From JBMTVN01 sp046047235 (GTDB lineage Bacteria > Verrucomicrobiota > Verrucomicrobiia > Limisphaerales > JAHDYP01), in the NCBI GenBank assembly GCA_046047235.1, contig JBJOII010000010.1, forward strand, positions 1 to 64,000: a DNA stretch of 64,000 nucleotides. Reading direction: 5' to 3'. Shown here one piece after another: positions 9,483 to 17,192 of this stretch. Within the stretch, counting starts at the first letter, position 1. Each line of letters begins with the position of its first letter. Under the pieces are notes generated by a model, which did not search any database, had not been told where the DNA came from, and saw only the letters and a program-made list of their open reading frames with translations. The translations under genes were made by a program, and so were the position numbers.

Positions 9483-10811
9483 ATGAAACGCAGACAATTT
9501 CTTTCATCCCTAACCACCGCAGGATTCGGTGCCACAATCCTGCCGAAGATGACCTTGTTCGGGGCCGACGCCCCCTCCAATAAACTCAACATCGCTCTGA
9601 TTGGAACCTGGGGGCGAGGCGAAGCTCACTTCGGCGCCATCAGCCCCGAAAACGTGGTCGCTCTGTGCGATGTCAACGAGGAGCACCTCGCCTTCGGTGC
9701 TCAGCGTTTCCCCAAGGCAAAGCAATATGTCGACTGGAGGAAGTGCCTTGACCAAAAGGACATCAACGCCGTTGTCATTTGCACCGCCGATCACACCCAC
9801 GCGTTCGTCGCCAACTGGGCCATGAACCGCGGCCACCACGTCTATTGTGAAAAGCCCCTCGCCAACAGCGTGGAAGAAGCCCGAATCGTCCGGGCCAACT
9901 ACCTGAAACACAGAGCCAACATCGCCACCCAATGCGGCACCCAGCGCCACGAATACGAAAACTTCAATCGCGTTCGCGAACTCATACGCGATGGCGCCAT
10001 CGGACAGGTTGAAGCCGTCTCCACGTGGGGCAACCGGCAACTCCCCAGGCCCGGCTATCTCCCCGCCGCGGGCGAACCACCCAAACACCTCCACTACGAT
10101 CTTTGGATCGGGCCCTCCCCCTACCACCCTTACAACCCGGGCTACTTCGAAGGCGGCCCCGGCATGAACTGCCTCTCCTGGAATATGTATTGGGACTTCG
10201 GCAGCGGTCAGGTCGGCGATATGGGCAGCCATACGATGGATATCGCGTGGAACGCCATCGACGCCTCGCTCCCCGTCTCAGCCGAAGCCAAGGGCGACGC
10301 TTTCAATCCCGACGTCACTCCCGTGAAGCTTGAGATGCACATGGATCATCCTGCCAATGACTGGCGCCCCGCCGTGCGCGTCTCCTGGTACCAGGGAGGC
10401 GCCATGCCCACCTCCCCCTCGCGCATGCTCAACCTCAACAACATCGACCACGGCGCCCTGTTCGAAGGTACCCGCGGTTACCTGGTCTCGGACTTCACCT
10501 CGCGCGCCATTCTCCCCAACGGCAACCACCCCGACGTCACCTATTACCACCGCCGCTCGGAAGACCAACTCATCCCCAAAATGAACGGCTTCCAGCAGGA
10601 ATGGATCAACGCCTGCAAAGGAAACCTCAAGACCTCCTGCGACTTCGAATACAGCGGCAATATGATCGAACAAATGCTGCTCGGCCTCGTCGCCTATCGC
10701 GTCGGCAGGAAGATCGCCTACGATCCCGCTGCAGGTCGCGTCACGGATAGCGCTGAAGCGAACAACCTGCTCAGCCGCACCTACCGCGACGGCTGGACCC
10801 TGAACGGCTAG
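9483..10811 (+). CDS. Tat-exported Gfo/Idh/MocA oxidoreductase
   Basis: A 442-residue exported oxidoreductase of the Gfo/Idh/MocA family. The ATG at 9483 gives MKRRQFLSSL, a twin-arginine signal, with a second ATG two codons earlier. Landmarks: ALIGTWGRG nucleotide motif, the EKP motif (VYCEKPLANS), and the WDFGSGQVGDMGSHTMD segment usual in the large verrucomicrobial and planctomycetal subfamily that acts on glycan-derived sugars. The substrate is unknown. It is transcribed divergently from the 8061-9239 paralogue and is followed after 109 bp by a convergent hydrolase gene; that gap holds a short heptanucleotide array. Confidence 0.9.
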   Translation: MKRRQFLSSLTTAGFGATILPKMTLFGADAPSNKLNIALIGTWGRGEAHFGAISPENVVALCDVNEEHLAFGAQRFPKAKQYVDWRKCLDQKDINAVVICTADHTHAFVANWAMNRGHHVYCEKPLANSVEEARIVRANYLKHRANIATQCGTQRHEYENFNRVRELIRDGAIGQVEAVSTWGNRQLPRPGYLPAAGEPPKHLHYDLWIGPSPYHPYNPGYFEGGPGMNCLSWNMYWDFGSGQVGDMGSHTMDIAWNAIDASLPVSAEAKGDAFNPDVTPVKLEMHMDHPANDWRPAVRVSWYQGGAMPTSPSRMLNLNNIDHGALFEGTRGYLVSDFTSRAILPNGNHPDVTYYHRRSEDQLIPKMNGFQQEWINACKGNLKTSCDFEYSGNMIEQMLLGLVAYRVGRKIAYDPAAGRVTDSAEANNLLSRTYRDGWTLNG

Positions 10812-10883
10812 CCACAGCAACAACCTATCCGGCAACGGTCTCCTCCCTCCTCCAAGGGAGGACGATCGGTTGCACTCGGCATG

Positions 10884-10904
10884 CCGACCCCCGACCCCCG
10901 ACCT
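10884..10904. repeat. short heptanucleotide array (CCGACCC)x3
   Basis: Three in-phase 7-nt units (CCGACCC, CCGACCC, CCGACCT) between convergent genes. The reverse complement of the unit is the GGGTCGG unit that also occurs in the long array at 45842-45993. Confidence 0.7.
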
Positions 10905-10920
10905 CTCCTGCCCCGCAGTC

Positions 10921-11961
10921 CTACCCCAGATGCCGTTTTAAACACTCCCGCATCCGCTTCCACATTTCGTCGGACAGCACATGCCCTGACCCATCCTCGA
11001 TGTAGCTGCTGAACTGTCCCTCCGCGCCCGCATCCGCATACGCCTTGGCAATCGTCGCTATCCCTGCCCTCACCTCCTCAATCGGACTACCCTCATCCTC
11101 TGACCCGAAGTTCAGATGCAGGGCCCGTGGCGCGATCATTCCTGCGATATCCGGCGTGTCACCATGCCGGAACCAACCGGGAATAAAGTTCGGGAAACAG
11201 TGGAGGATGTGCGTCCGATGAATGGCGGCATAGGTTGGCAAACAGCAATTCCCCACCAGGCATTTCAAGCGCGGCTCCCACGGCCCGACCAGCCACGTAT
11301 GCGTCGATCCCATCGAATGCCCGTAGCACCCCATGCGCTCGGGCAACACCTCAGGCCGTGCCGCCAGATAATCCACCGCACGGCGCATATCCAAAATGTT
11401 CTTCCACGCCATGCTCTTCCCTGCCACCACAGAGCGCAGAAATTCAAAGCGCTCAAAGTCGCCACCCTTCAAATGCGGGCTCTGCCGTTCTTCAAAGCAC
11501 AGTGCATCCGGGCAGAGCACCACATACCCTTCCTTTGCCAGCGCCACGCCGGTGTGATGCATCGGGTTGCCGGCGAGCCCCGCTGGTTCGCTCTTGCCCA
11601 AGTGCCACTCGCCATTGTGTTGATGCCACACTGCCACCGCCGGCGCACGATGCGCCGCACCGATCCCGTCGGGAATCAACACATAAGCCCGCACCCGGTC
11701 TCCCGGCTCCACCTCGTAGGAAACCAGCTCCAGCCGATACCCCTCAGCCTGCTTCGTCTCATGCACCTCTGGACGCAAATCCCCTGCCTCCGGCCATGCA
11801 CCCCCCAGACACTCCAGCAACTTCGCCTTCTTGTCGTCCTTGGACATGGTGCCAACCGTACCACCCTCAACCGCCAAGGGCACGACCAGACTCGAGGCCA
11901 ATGACCCCTTCACAAACATCCGCCGTGATACTCCGCCACGGCCTTTTGCATCATTCGTCAT
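10921..11961 (-). CDS. Tat-exported alpha/beta hydrolase (dienelactone hydrolase/acetylxylan esterase-like)
   Basis: A 346-residue alpha/beta-hydrolase. The ATG at 11961 has an AAAGGATG ribosome-binding site and starts a twin-arginine leader (VSRRMFVKGSLASS). The nucleophile elbow is GHSMGS; the acid is probably in NFGSEDEGSP and the histidine in GSGHVLSDEM. The YVLIPDG and HQHNGEWHLGKSEPAG segments are typical of abhydrolases acting on carbohydrate esters. The context of sugar oxidoreductases and esterases suggests glycan processing; the exact ester is unknown. The Tat leader means it acts outside the cytoplasm. Confidence 0.83.
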   Translation of the reverse strand: MTNDAKGRGGVSRRMFVKGSLASSLVVPLAVEGGTVGTMSKDDKKAKLLECLGGAWPEAGDLRPEVHETKQAEGYRLELVSYEVEPGDRVRAYVLIPDGIGAAHRAPAVAVWHQHNGEWHLGKSEPAGLAGNPMHHTGVALAKEGYVVLCPDALCFEERQSPHLKGGDFERFEFLRSVVAGKSMAWKNILDMRRAVDYLAARPEVLPERMGCYGHSMGSTHTWLVGPWEPRLKCLVGNCCLPTYAAIHRTHILHCFPNFIPGWFRHGDTPDIAGMIAPRALHLNFGSEDEGSPIEEVRAGIATIAKAYADAGAEGQFSSYIEDGSGHVLSDEMWKRMRECLKRHLG

Positions 11962-12049
11962 AAAGCCATCCTTTCCTGTCCTCGCCAGCACATCCACCAA
12001 CTCCTCACAGGTAGGGGCGCAGTCCTCTGCGCCCCACTCCACAGCCCTC

Positions 12050-12325
12050 TCACGATCTCACAAACCATCTCCACTGGGATCCGGGACATGTTCTAACCCG
12101 CTCGACCAACATCTCCTCAACGACCCCACGAATCACCCGGCCGAGTCCCCATGTTGACAATGTCAGCAGAACGAAGCCCCACAGCATCACCGACCGGTGC
12201 GGCAAAAGGGTACCCATCACAATCCGGCACCCAAGCACCACTACCACGATCTGCACAACCGCGAGCACCGCATAAAACCCTGCGTATCCAAGCGCGCTCA
12301 GTTTCACTGTACTCTCTCGTATCAA
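12050..12325 (-). CDS. small two-helix membrane protein, unknown function
   Basis: A 91-residue hypothetical protein with two hydrophobic segments (about 10-37 and 46-62) and a short charged C-terminus. It begins at TTG (12325); a GTG six codons later (12307, behind GAGAG) is an alternative. It sits 5 bp downstream of the esterase gene on the same strand, which supports an operon. I do not recognise the family, and the rare start lowers confidence. Confidence 0.45.
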   Translation of the reverse strand: MIRESTVKLSALGYAGFYAVLAVVQIVVVVLGCRIVMGTLLPHRSVMLWGFVLLTLSTWGLGRVIRGVVEEMLVERVRTCPGSQWRWFVRS

Positions 12326-12330
12326 GCAGT

Positions 12331-13074
12331 TTACCTGTTCTGCGACGCCCGCTGCTGGTCAAACCAACTGTAGAGATCCGCCGATTGGTAGGCTGCCTGC
12401 CACGATGCATGACCAATATGTTCCAGCGTGGTAAATCGCACCCTGGTCCCGCCCGCCGCCTTGATGCCCTCCACCATCTCAATGGATGTCTGAACCGGCA
12501 CAGTCTTGTCATCCACCCCATGCCACGCCCACACAGGCAATTTCACCAGGTTGGCCGCCTTGCTCGGGTCACCTCGTCCACATACCGGAGCCGCCGCCGC
12601 AAACATCTCAGGATGATCACAGGCCAGCCTCCAGGTGCCAAACCCGCCCATGCTCAACCCGGTCAGGTAAATCCGGTCCTTGTCGATGTTGTACGACTTC
12701 TGCACGTGCTCCAGCAGCTCCAGCAAACGCTTCTGCTGGTCGTCAGCCGACCAAAAGGACGACCGCGGGCACTGCGGCGAAACCACGAGGTATTTCATCT
12801 GCTCCCCAGCCGCCAACCGACGCGGCGGACCCCACTTGGCCACGACGCTCAACGGCCCGTCGCTCTCACCCCGTCCATGCAAAAATAACATCATCGGCAC
12901 CGCTTCTCCGGTCGCCGAATAGTTCTGCGGCAAGTAGAGCAAATACGGGATCGCGCCCCCATCCGAAGTCGCCAGCGACTGCTCAACCTGCTTCCCGGGA
13001 GCAGGCTCGGCAGCGAACGTTGAAAAGGTCAGGGACAGGACAAAGCCCAACACAAGCCGCAGGGTGGATCTCAT
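12331..13074 (-). CDS. secreted esterase/phospholipase (PHB depolymerase/dienelactone hydrolase-like)
   Basis: A 247-residue alpha/beta-hydrolase with a cleavable signal peptide (MRSTLRLVLGFVLSLTFSTFAAE). Landmarks are the oxyanion segment LFLHGRGES, nucleophile elbow GLSMGG, Asp in WHGVDD and His in GHASW. This is the layout of the secreted prolyl-oligopeptidase-like and LpqC-type esterases often found near sugar-degradation genes in this phylum. The ATG at 13074 is preferred because it starts the signal peptide. It lies 67 bp downstream of nikR on the same strand; transcriptional linkage to the nickel operon is possible but functionally unexpected. Confidence 0.82.
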   Translation of the reverse strand: MRSTLRLVLGFVLSLTFSTFAAEPAPGKQVEQSLATSDGGAIPYLLYLPQNYSATGEAVPMMLFLHGRGESDGPLSVVAKWGPPRRLAAGEQMKYLVVSPQCPRSSFWSADDQQKRLLELLEHVQKSYNIDKDRIYLTGLSMGGFGTWRLACDHPEMFAAAAPVCGRGDPSKAANLVKLPVWAWHGVDDKTVPVQTSIEMVEGIKAAGGTRVRFTTLEHIGHASWQAAYQSADLYSWFDQQRASQNR

Positions 13075-13141
13075 GGCCCCACTCCATAACAGGATTCCCC
13101 CGAAAGAAAAGCCGGAAGCCACCCTCCGCCCCCGCTCAGAC

Positions 13142-13597
13142 TCATCCCGGCAAATCCTTGCCGGTCGACGTCACGGTCAATTTGCCGTGCTTCACCCCCT
13201 TGGCGGCAATCAACTCATCTGCGATCTGCCGCACCGCACTGGCCCGACCCCGCACCGCCAAAACCTCCATGCAGTTGTCGTGGTCCAGATGCACATGCAA
13301 CGTCGCCACGATCAGGTTGTGATGATCATGCTGGATATCTGTCAGTGAAGCCTGCACATGCGGTTTGTGATGGTCGTAGACCAACGTAATGGTGCCGGCG
13401 ATCTCCTGGTTATCCTTGCGCTGCCGATGCTCCACCAACTGCGCTCGCACCATGTCCGCGACCGCCAGCGACCGGTTGTCATACCCCTTCTCCCGCGTCA
13501 TCCGGTCCAGCTGGTCAGCCAGCTCCACCGGCAGGGAAATACTAAACCGCGTCACGCCTTTCGCCGCATTGGATTTCACAGGAGCGGACGCTACCAA
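13142..13597 (-). CDS. nikR: nickel-responsive transcriptional regulator NikR
   Basis: A ribbon-helix-helix repressor with a C-terminal ACT-like metal-sensing domain. The DNA-binding ribbon is VTRFSISLPVELADQLD (about 15-31). The square-planar nickel ligands of E. coli NikR (H76, H87, H89, C95) have exact spacing equivalents at H90, H101, H103 and C109, so nickel sensing is well supported. The predicted start is TTG at 13597; GTG codons at 13579 and 13555 are alternatives, the last giving a more typical short N-terminus. It is the last gene of the nikMLQOK cluster, and two inverted repeats with NikR-like half-sites lie upstream of nikM and of the TonB receptor. Expected role: repress nickel uptake when nickel is plentiful. 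Confidence 0.93.
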   Translation of the reverse strand: MVASAPVKSNAAKGVTRFSISLPVELADQLDRMTREKGYDNRSLAVADMVRAQLVEHRQRKDNQEIAGTITLVYDHHKPHVQASLTDIQHDHHNLIVATLHVHLDHDNCMEVLAVRGRASAVRQIADELIAAKGVKHGKLTVTSTGKDLPG

Positions 13598-13612
13598 GCC
13601 TGTGCCCCGCCT

Positions 13613-14416
13613 TCAACGCTCCTCCACATGCATCCACAACCCCGCGAATCCCTCCAGCTGATACTCCACCCCTCCATGCTCCTTTGGCCCCAAGCCATCC
13701 GCGTAAGCTCCCACCACCCACCACCCACCATCAGGCAAGGATAAGACAAACTGCCCGTCATCGTCGGTCCGCACGGAAAACGTCACCAGCGGCTCAGGTG
13801 GCATCTCGCCGTCCACCGGGGGCTCATCGTTCAGGTGTTCAAAGTAAACCTCTGCATTGGACACCGGCTTGCCGCGGTTGAGCAGCCGACCGCTGAAGAC
13901 CATACCCGGCCTCAACCCATACGGCCTCGTCAGCGGAACAATCTCCAATGGATGCCGCGCAACCCGGGTCCACCCACCCTGACGCTCATGATGCAGGCAC
14001 ACCTTCACCCACTCCTGATAAATGACCTTTGACGCAGCATCCACCTCCGGCTCGGAAGCCACCAGAAACCACCCATCGCCCCGCACCCGTTGCAACGTGG
14101 TGCGCCAAGCCACCGCATTCGTCTCCCCGCGAAAGGTCGTGTCCTCGAGCCGCCCGCCCAAATCCGTCACGCGCCCCTGCGGATCCATCCACTGAACCTC
14201 GGCCGGCCGCTTCGCCGGCACAAACTCCAGCTCATACGGATGCCCCATCGCAAAGGTCACGGAAACATCCCCCGCCCCCCCGTCCAAACCGCCGTCGTGA
14301 ATCAGGATCGGAAAATGAGCCTGAACGGGCATCGCCGCCAGCAACCAGCCCAGGACGGCGGCCAGCAGCAGGCCACGACTCAATACAACTCTATTTGTGA
14401 TGATGGATGTGTTCAT
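13613..14416 (-). CDS. nikK: periplasmic DUF4198 protein NikK of the nickel ECF system
   Basis: A 267-residue exported protein. The ATG at 14416 (inside the 3' end of nikO) gives a good signal peptide ending VQA, so the mature protein begins with histidine (HFPILIHDGG), a feature shared with NikL and compatible with metal binding at a free N-terminus. The C-terminal part has the carboxypeptidase-regulatory-like beta domain seen in DUF4198 proteins (GMVFSGRLLNRGKPVSNAEV; FSVRTDDDGQFVLSLPDGGWW). In known nikKMLQO clusters this protein assists nickel capture outside the membrane. It overlaps nikO by 26 bp and precedes nikR by 15 bp. Confidence 0.85.
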   Translation of the reverse strand: MNTSIITNRVVLSRGLLLAAVLGWLLAAMPVQAHFPILIHDGGLDGGAGDVSVTFAMGHPYELEFVPAKRPAEVQWMDPQGRVTDLGGRLEDTTFRGETNAVAWRTTLQRVRGDGWFLVASEPEVDAASKVIYQEWVKVCLHHERQGGWTRVARHPLEIVPLTRPYGLRPGMVFSGRLLNRGKPVSNAEVYFEHLNDEPPVDGEMPPEPLVTFSVRTDDDGQFVLSLPDGGWWVVGAYADGLGPKEHGGVEYQLEGFAGLWMHVEER

Positions 14417-15221
14417 GGTGATGGTCATGGGAATGATCGTGGACATGTAGAGAAAAGGGATCTTGGGTGACTGCCCACTCTCGCTCGGCCTGCGAAATCG
14501 ACCCGGGCACCTCCAAACCGTGCTCCAGCATCAATGCCTCGTTCGCCAGCACGCTGCGCACGGGACCATCCGCACAGACCCGCCCCTCATCCAGCAGAAC
14601 CACCCGGTCGCATGTCTCCAATACAAAATCCAGGTTGTGACTCGAGACCAGCCGCGTCACCGGAATCCCGTTCAAAATGGCCTGCAGCTCCCGCCGACCG
14701 CGCGGATCCAAATCACTTGTCGGCTCATCCATCAAAACCACCTGCGGCTCCATCGCCACGACCCCAGCAATCGCCACACGCCGTTTCTCTCCCGCCGACA
14801 AATGAAACGGTATGCGCCCATAGAAACTCTCATCCATCCCTACCTGTTCCAAGGCCCCCCGCACCCGTCTCTCCACTTCCTCGCGTCCCAACCCCAGGTT
14901 CAACGGCCCAAAGGCCACGTCATCATGCACCGTGGCGTTAATGATCTGGTCGTCCGCCGCCTGAAACACCACCCCCAGCTTGCGATGCACCGTCCGCCGT
15001 CCCTCGCGCGCTCCCAAATCGCAACCGGCCACCGCAACCTCGCCCTCAAATCCATCCAGCAGACCCGCCAGCACCAGCAGCAGCGTGGTTTTCCCCGCCC
15101 CGTTCGGACCAATCAATCCGACTCGCTCCCCATGCCCGATATGCAGCGACACATCCCTCAGCACTCTCCCCCCACCAGGATAGGCGAATCGCAAATGCTC
15201 TACTTCAACCAAACAACTCAT
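14391..15221 (-). CDS. nikO: energy-coupling factor ATPase of nickel importer (NikO/CbiO)
   Basis: A 276-residue ABC ATPase that powers the ECF nickel transporter. Walker A GPNGAGKT, Q-loop (QAADDQI), ABC signature LSAGEKRRVAIAG, Walker B VVLMDEPTSDLD and the switch histidine (SSHNLD) are all intact. The C-terminal 18 residues (259-276) contain 11 histidines (HVHDHSHDHHHEHIHHHK), an unusual tail that may store or deliver nickel on the cytoplasmic side. It is followed by nikK, with a 26-bp overlap, and preceded by nikQ after 20 bp. Confidence 0.93.
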   Translation of the reverse strand: MSCLVEVEHLRFAYPGGGRVLRDVSLHIGHGERVGLIGPNGAGKTTLLLVLAGLLDGFEGEVAVAGCDLGAREGRRTVHRKLGVVFQAADDQIINATVHDDVAFGPLNLGLGREEVERRVRGALEQVGMDESFYGRIPFHLSAGEKRRVAIAGVVAMEPQVVLMDEPTSDLDPRGRRELQAILNGIPVTRLVSSHNLDFVLETCDRVVLLDEGRVCADGPVRSVLANEALMLEHGLEVPGSISQAEREWAVTQDPFSLHVHDHSHDHHHEHIHHHK

Positions 15222-15241
15222 GTGTTCCTACTCTTGTGCCT

Positions 15242-16003
15242 TCATCCAAACTGCCCGCGCGCCAGCCACAACAACACCGCTGCCACCCCCAGACAAACCA
15301 ACGCCTTCACCACATCCGCCACCCCGGCTTCAAACCGCTGCATCGTCTGGAGCCTCCCCTGAAACCCACGACAAATCATCGCCTGCTGAATCCGCTCGGT
15401 CCGCTCCACACTCCGCACCAGGGTCACACCCACAGCATTGGCCAAAGGCCGATACGACTGCACCGCACTGCGTGCCCCGAAACCCCGCGTCAGCAGGGCC
15501 CAACGCATCCGCGTCAGCTCCGCTGCCAAGGTAAACAAATACCGGTAGGTGAGCAGCGCGATCTCCACCAGCACCCTCGGCACCCGTAAAGACTGCAGCG
15601 CCCGCAACAGCACCACCATCGGGGTGGAATACACCACCGCCAACCCCAGGACCAACACCGCCAAAGCCCGACAATAGAACAGCCCTGCCCACCTCACCCC
15701 CTCTGCACTGAAACTCAACCACCCCCAGCTCAACCGCTCACCCCCAAAGGAAAAAGGCAGGATCAACAGGCACGGCAACAGGATAATCTGCGCCACCGCC
15801 AAACGCCTCCAGATCAGCTTCACCGGCAGTCGCGCCACCCCCAACAGCACAAGCGAAAACAACAAGGCCATCCCCGCGGCAAGCACACTGTCCAAAGCCG
15901 CCGACACAAACGCCAACACCCCCAAGGCCACCAGCTTCCAGCGCGCATCCCAGTCATGCATCGGCGACCGCCCCCTCGCATAAAGCTCGGCCTCCGCCTT
16001 CAC
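15242..16003 (-). CDS. nikQ: energy-coupling factor transmembrane protein (NikQ/CbiQ)
   Basis: A 253-residue integral membrane T-component. Several transmembrane helices span about residues 25-125 and 225-250. The cytoplasmic coupling helices carry the two Arg-Gly signatures of the family (LLTRGFGAR and MICRGFQGR) that dock on the ATPase NikO. A hydrophobic protein of this size, order and context is characteristic of CbiQ/NikQ. Its start overlaps the nikL stop by 4 bp. Confidence 0.92.
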   Translation of the reverse strand: MKAEAELYARGRSPMHDWDARWKLVALGVLAFVSAALDSVLAAGMALLFSLVLLGVARLPVKLIWRRLAVAQIILLPCLLILPFSFGGERLSWGWLSFSAEGVRWAGLFYCRALAVLVLGLAVVYSTPMVVLLRALQSLRVPRVLVEIALLTYRYLFTLAAELTRMRWALLTRGFGARSAVQSYRPLANAVGVTLVRSVERTERIQQAMICRGFQGRLQTMQRFEAGVADVVKALVCLGVAAVLLWLARGQFG

Positions 16004-16524
16004 CGCATCCTCCCCTGCAAACTACGTCGCCCCCGACTCCAATGTGTCCATCCCCCGGCCAACAGGAAAATCAAAGTCACCCCCAAAGCGGCCCGCCAGC
16101 CCAACCCCGGCCCGGATTCGGTGCTACCCCTCATCGCAGCCACTTCCCCGGCATCCCCTCCATTCACTTCCGTCCCTGCCTGTCCCCTTCCCAACTCCTC
16201 CCCGCCGGCGAACACTTCGGCCGCCACACGAATACTCACGCTCCGCCGATGCCCCAATCCCGCATCCACCACAATGGAATAATCACCCGCCTGCTGGAGC
16301 CGACATGTCCAGGAGCCCGACTCATCCGCCCGCCCCATCCCCACCAACTCACCCCCGCCTGTTCTTAACTCCATGTCTGCCCCGCTCGCCGGCTCCCCCT
16401 CCGCCCCGGCCCGCACGACCAACTCGCCCCCGCGAACCTCCCAATCCACGCTTAACCGATGCCCCCAGACCGGCCCCGCAATCACGACCATCAGCACCAT
16501 CCACAGCAAGCGCTCCCACCTCAC
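16000..16524 (-). CDS. nikL: NikL-like accessory membrane protein of nickel ECF importer
   Basis: A 174-residue protein with a signal peptide (MRWERLLWMVLMVVIAGPVWG), mature N-terminus HRLSVDWEV, a small beta-sandwich domain (about 24-100), an acidic Gly-rich linker and one C-terminal transmembrane helix (about 144-162) followed by arginines. This matches NikL of the nikKMLQO nickel transporters, which replaces NikN and presents an N-terminal histidine. It overlaps nikM and nikQ by 4 bp each, so the three are translationally coupled. Confidence 0.82.
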   Translation of the reverse strand: MRWERLLWMVLMVVIAGPVWGHRLSVDWEVRGGELVVRAGAEGEPASGADMELRTGGGELVGMGRADESGSWTCRLQQAGDYSIVVDAGLGHRRSVSIRVAAEVFAGGEELGRGQAGTEVNGGDAGEVAAMRGSTESGPGLGWRAALGVTLIFLLAGGWTHWSRGRRSLQGRMR

Positions 16525-17126
16525 GTTGCACCCCCTTCCAATAAAGCCGGCTTCACCCGACCCAAAAACTCCACCACGAAACCGGTGACGATTCCCTCCA
16601 CCAACATCACCGGCACATGCGCCAACAACGCATACTGCGCCACCACCACAAACCCCTCACCCATCCACCACAATATCCCCGTCAACATCACCCCTGATAC
16701 CAACACCCCAACCGCAGCCGCCACCATTCCCGAAACAAACAACCCCGGCCTGCGCCCCCTCGCCAACCCGCCATAAACCCAACCAGCCAATCCCGACGCC
16801 AACCCGAACAGGGTCGCGTTCACCCCCAAAGTCGTCAGCCCTCCATGCCCCAGCAATGCCGCCTGCAAACCCAGCCCCACCGGAATCGCCAGCAACGCCC
16901 GTCTACCCAACACCACCCCCAGCAAACCGTTGAACAACAAGTGCACGCTCGTCGGCGGAACCCGGAAATGAACCAGCGAAGCACAGAAGAATGCCGCGGT
17001 AAAAACTGCGATACGGGGGACCTCCTCCTCCCTGATATTCCTTGCCCCCCACCAACCCAAAGCACCCGCCGATACAAGCCCCGCCACCAACACCGGTGCA
17101 GGAAGAATGCCGTCAGACAAATGCAT
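16521..17126 (-). CDS. nikM: nickel-binding substrate component NikM (CbiM family)
   Basis: A 201-residue membrane protein that opens with MHLSDG, the invariant CbiM/NikM N-terminus whose amino group and His2 coordinate the metal. The internal HFRVPPTSVHLLFNGLLG segment with a conserved histidine is also typical. About six or seven transmembrane helices fill the rest. It is the first gene of the nikMLQOK-nikR cluster, and an inverted repeat with NikR-type half-sites lies just upstream (17142-17169). Assignment to nickel and not cobalt rests on NikR and on NikK/NikL in the same operon. Confidence 0.92.
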   Translation of the reverse strand: MHLSDGILPAPVLVAGLVSAGALGWWGARNIREEEVPRIAVFTAAFFCASLVHFRVPPTSVHLLFNGLLGVVLGRRALLAIPVGLGLQAALLGHGGLTTLGVNATLFGLASGLAGWVYGGLARGRRPGLFVSGMVAAAVGVLVSGVMLTGILWWMGEGFVVVAQYALLAHVPVMLVEGIVTGFVVEFLGRVKPALLEGGAT

Positions 17127-17141
17127 GAAGTCGATCTATCA

Positions 17142-17169
17142 GTGTTACCTTTCTAAGACAACGTAATAT
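17142..17169. promoter_or_regulatory. putative NikR operator before nikM
   Basis: Inverted repeat GTGTTAC-N14-GTAATAT, 16 bp upstream of the nikM ATG. The half-sites and the 14-nt spacer match the better dyad in front of the TonB receptor gene. GTGTTAC/GTAACAC half-sites are a NikR motif known from some non-enteric bacteria. Confidence 0.7.
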
Positions 17170-17192
17170 CGAGCAGGCACCACCACGCCCCA

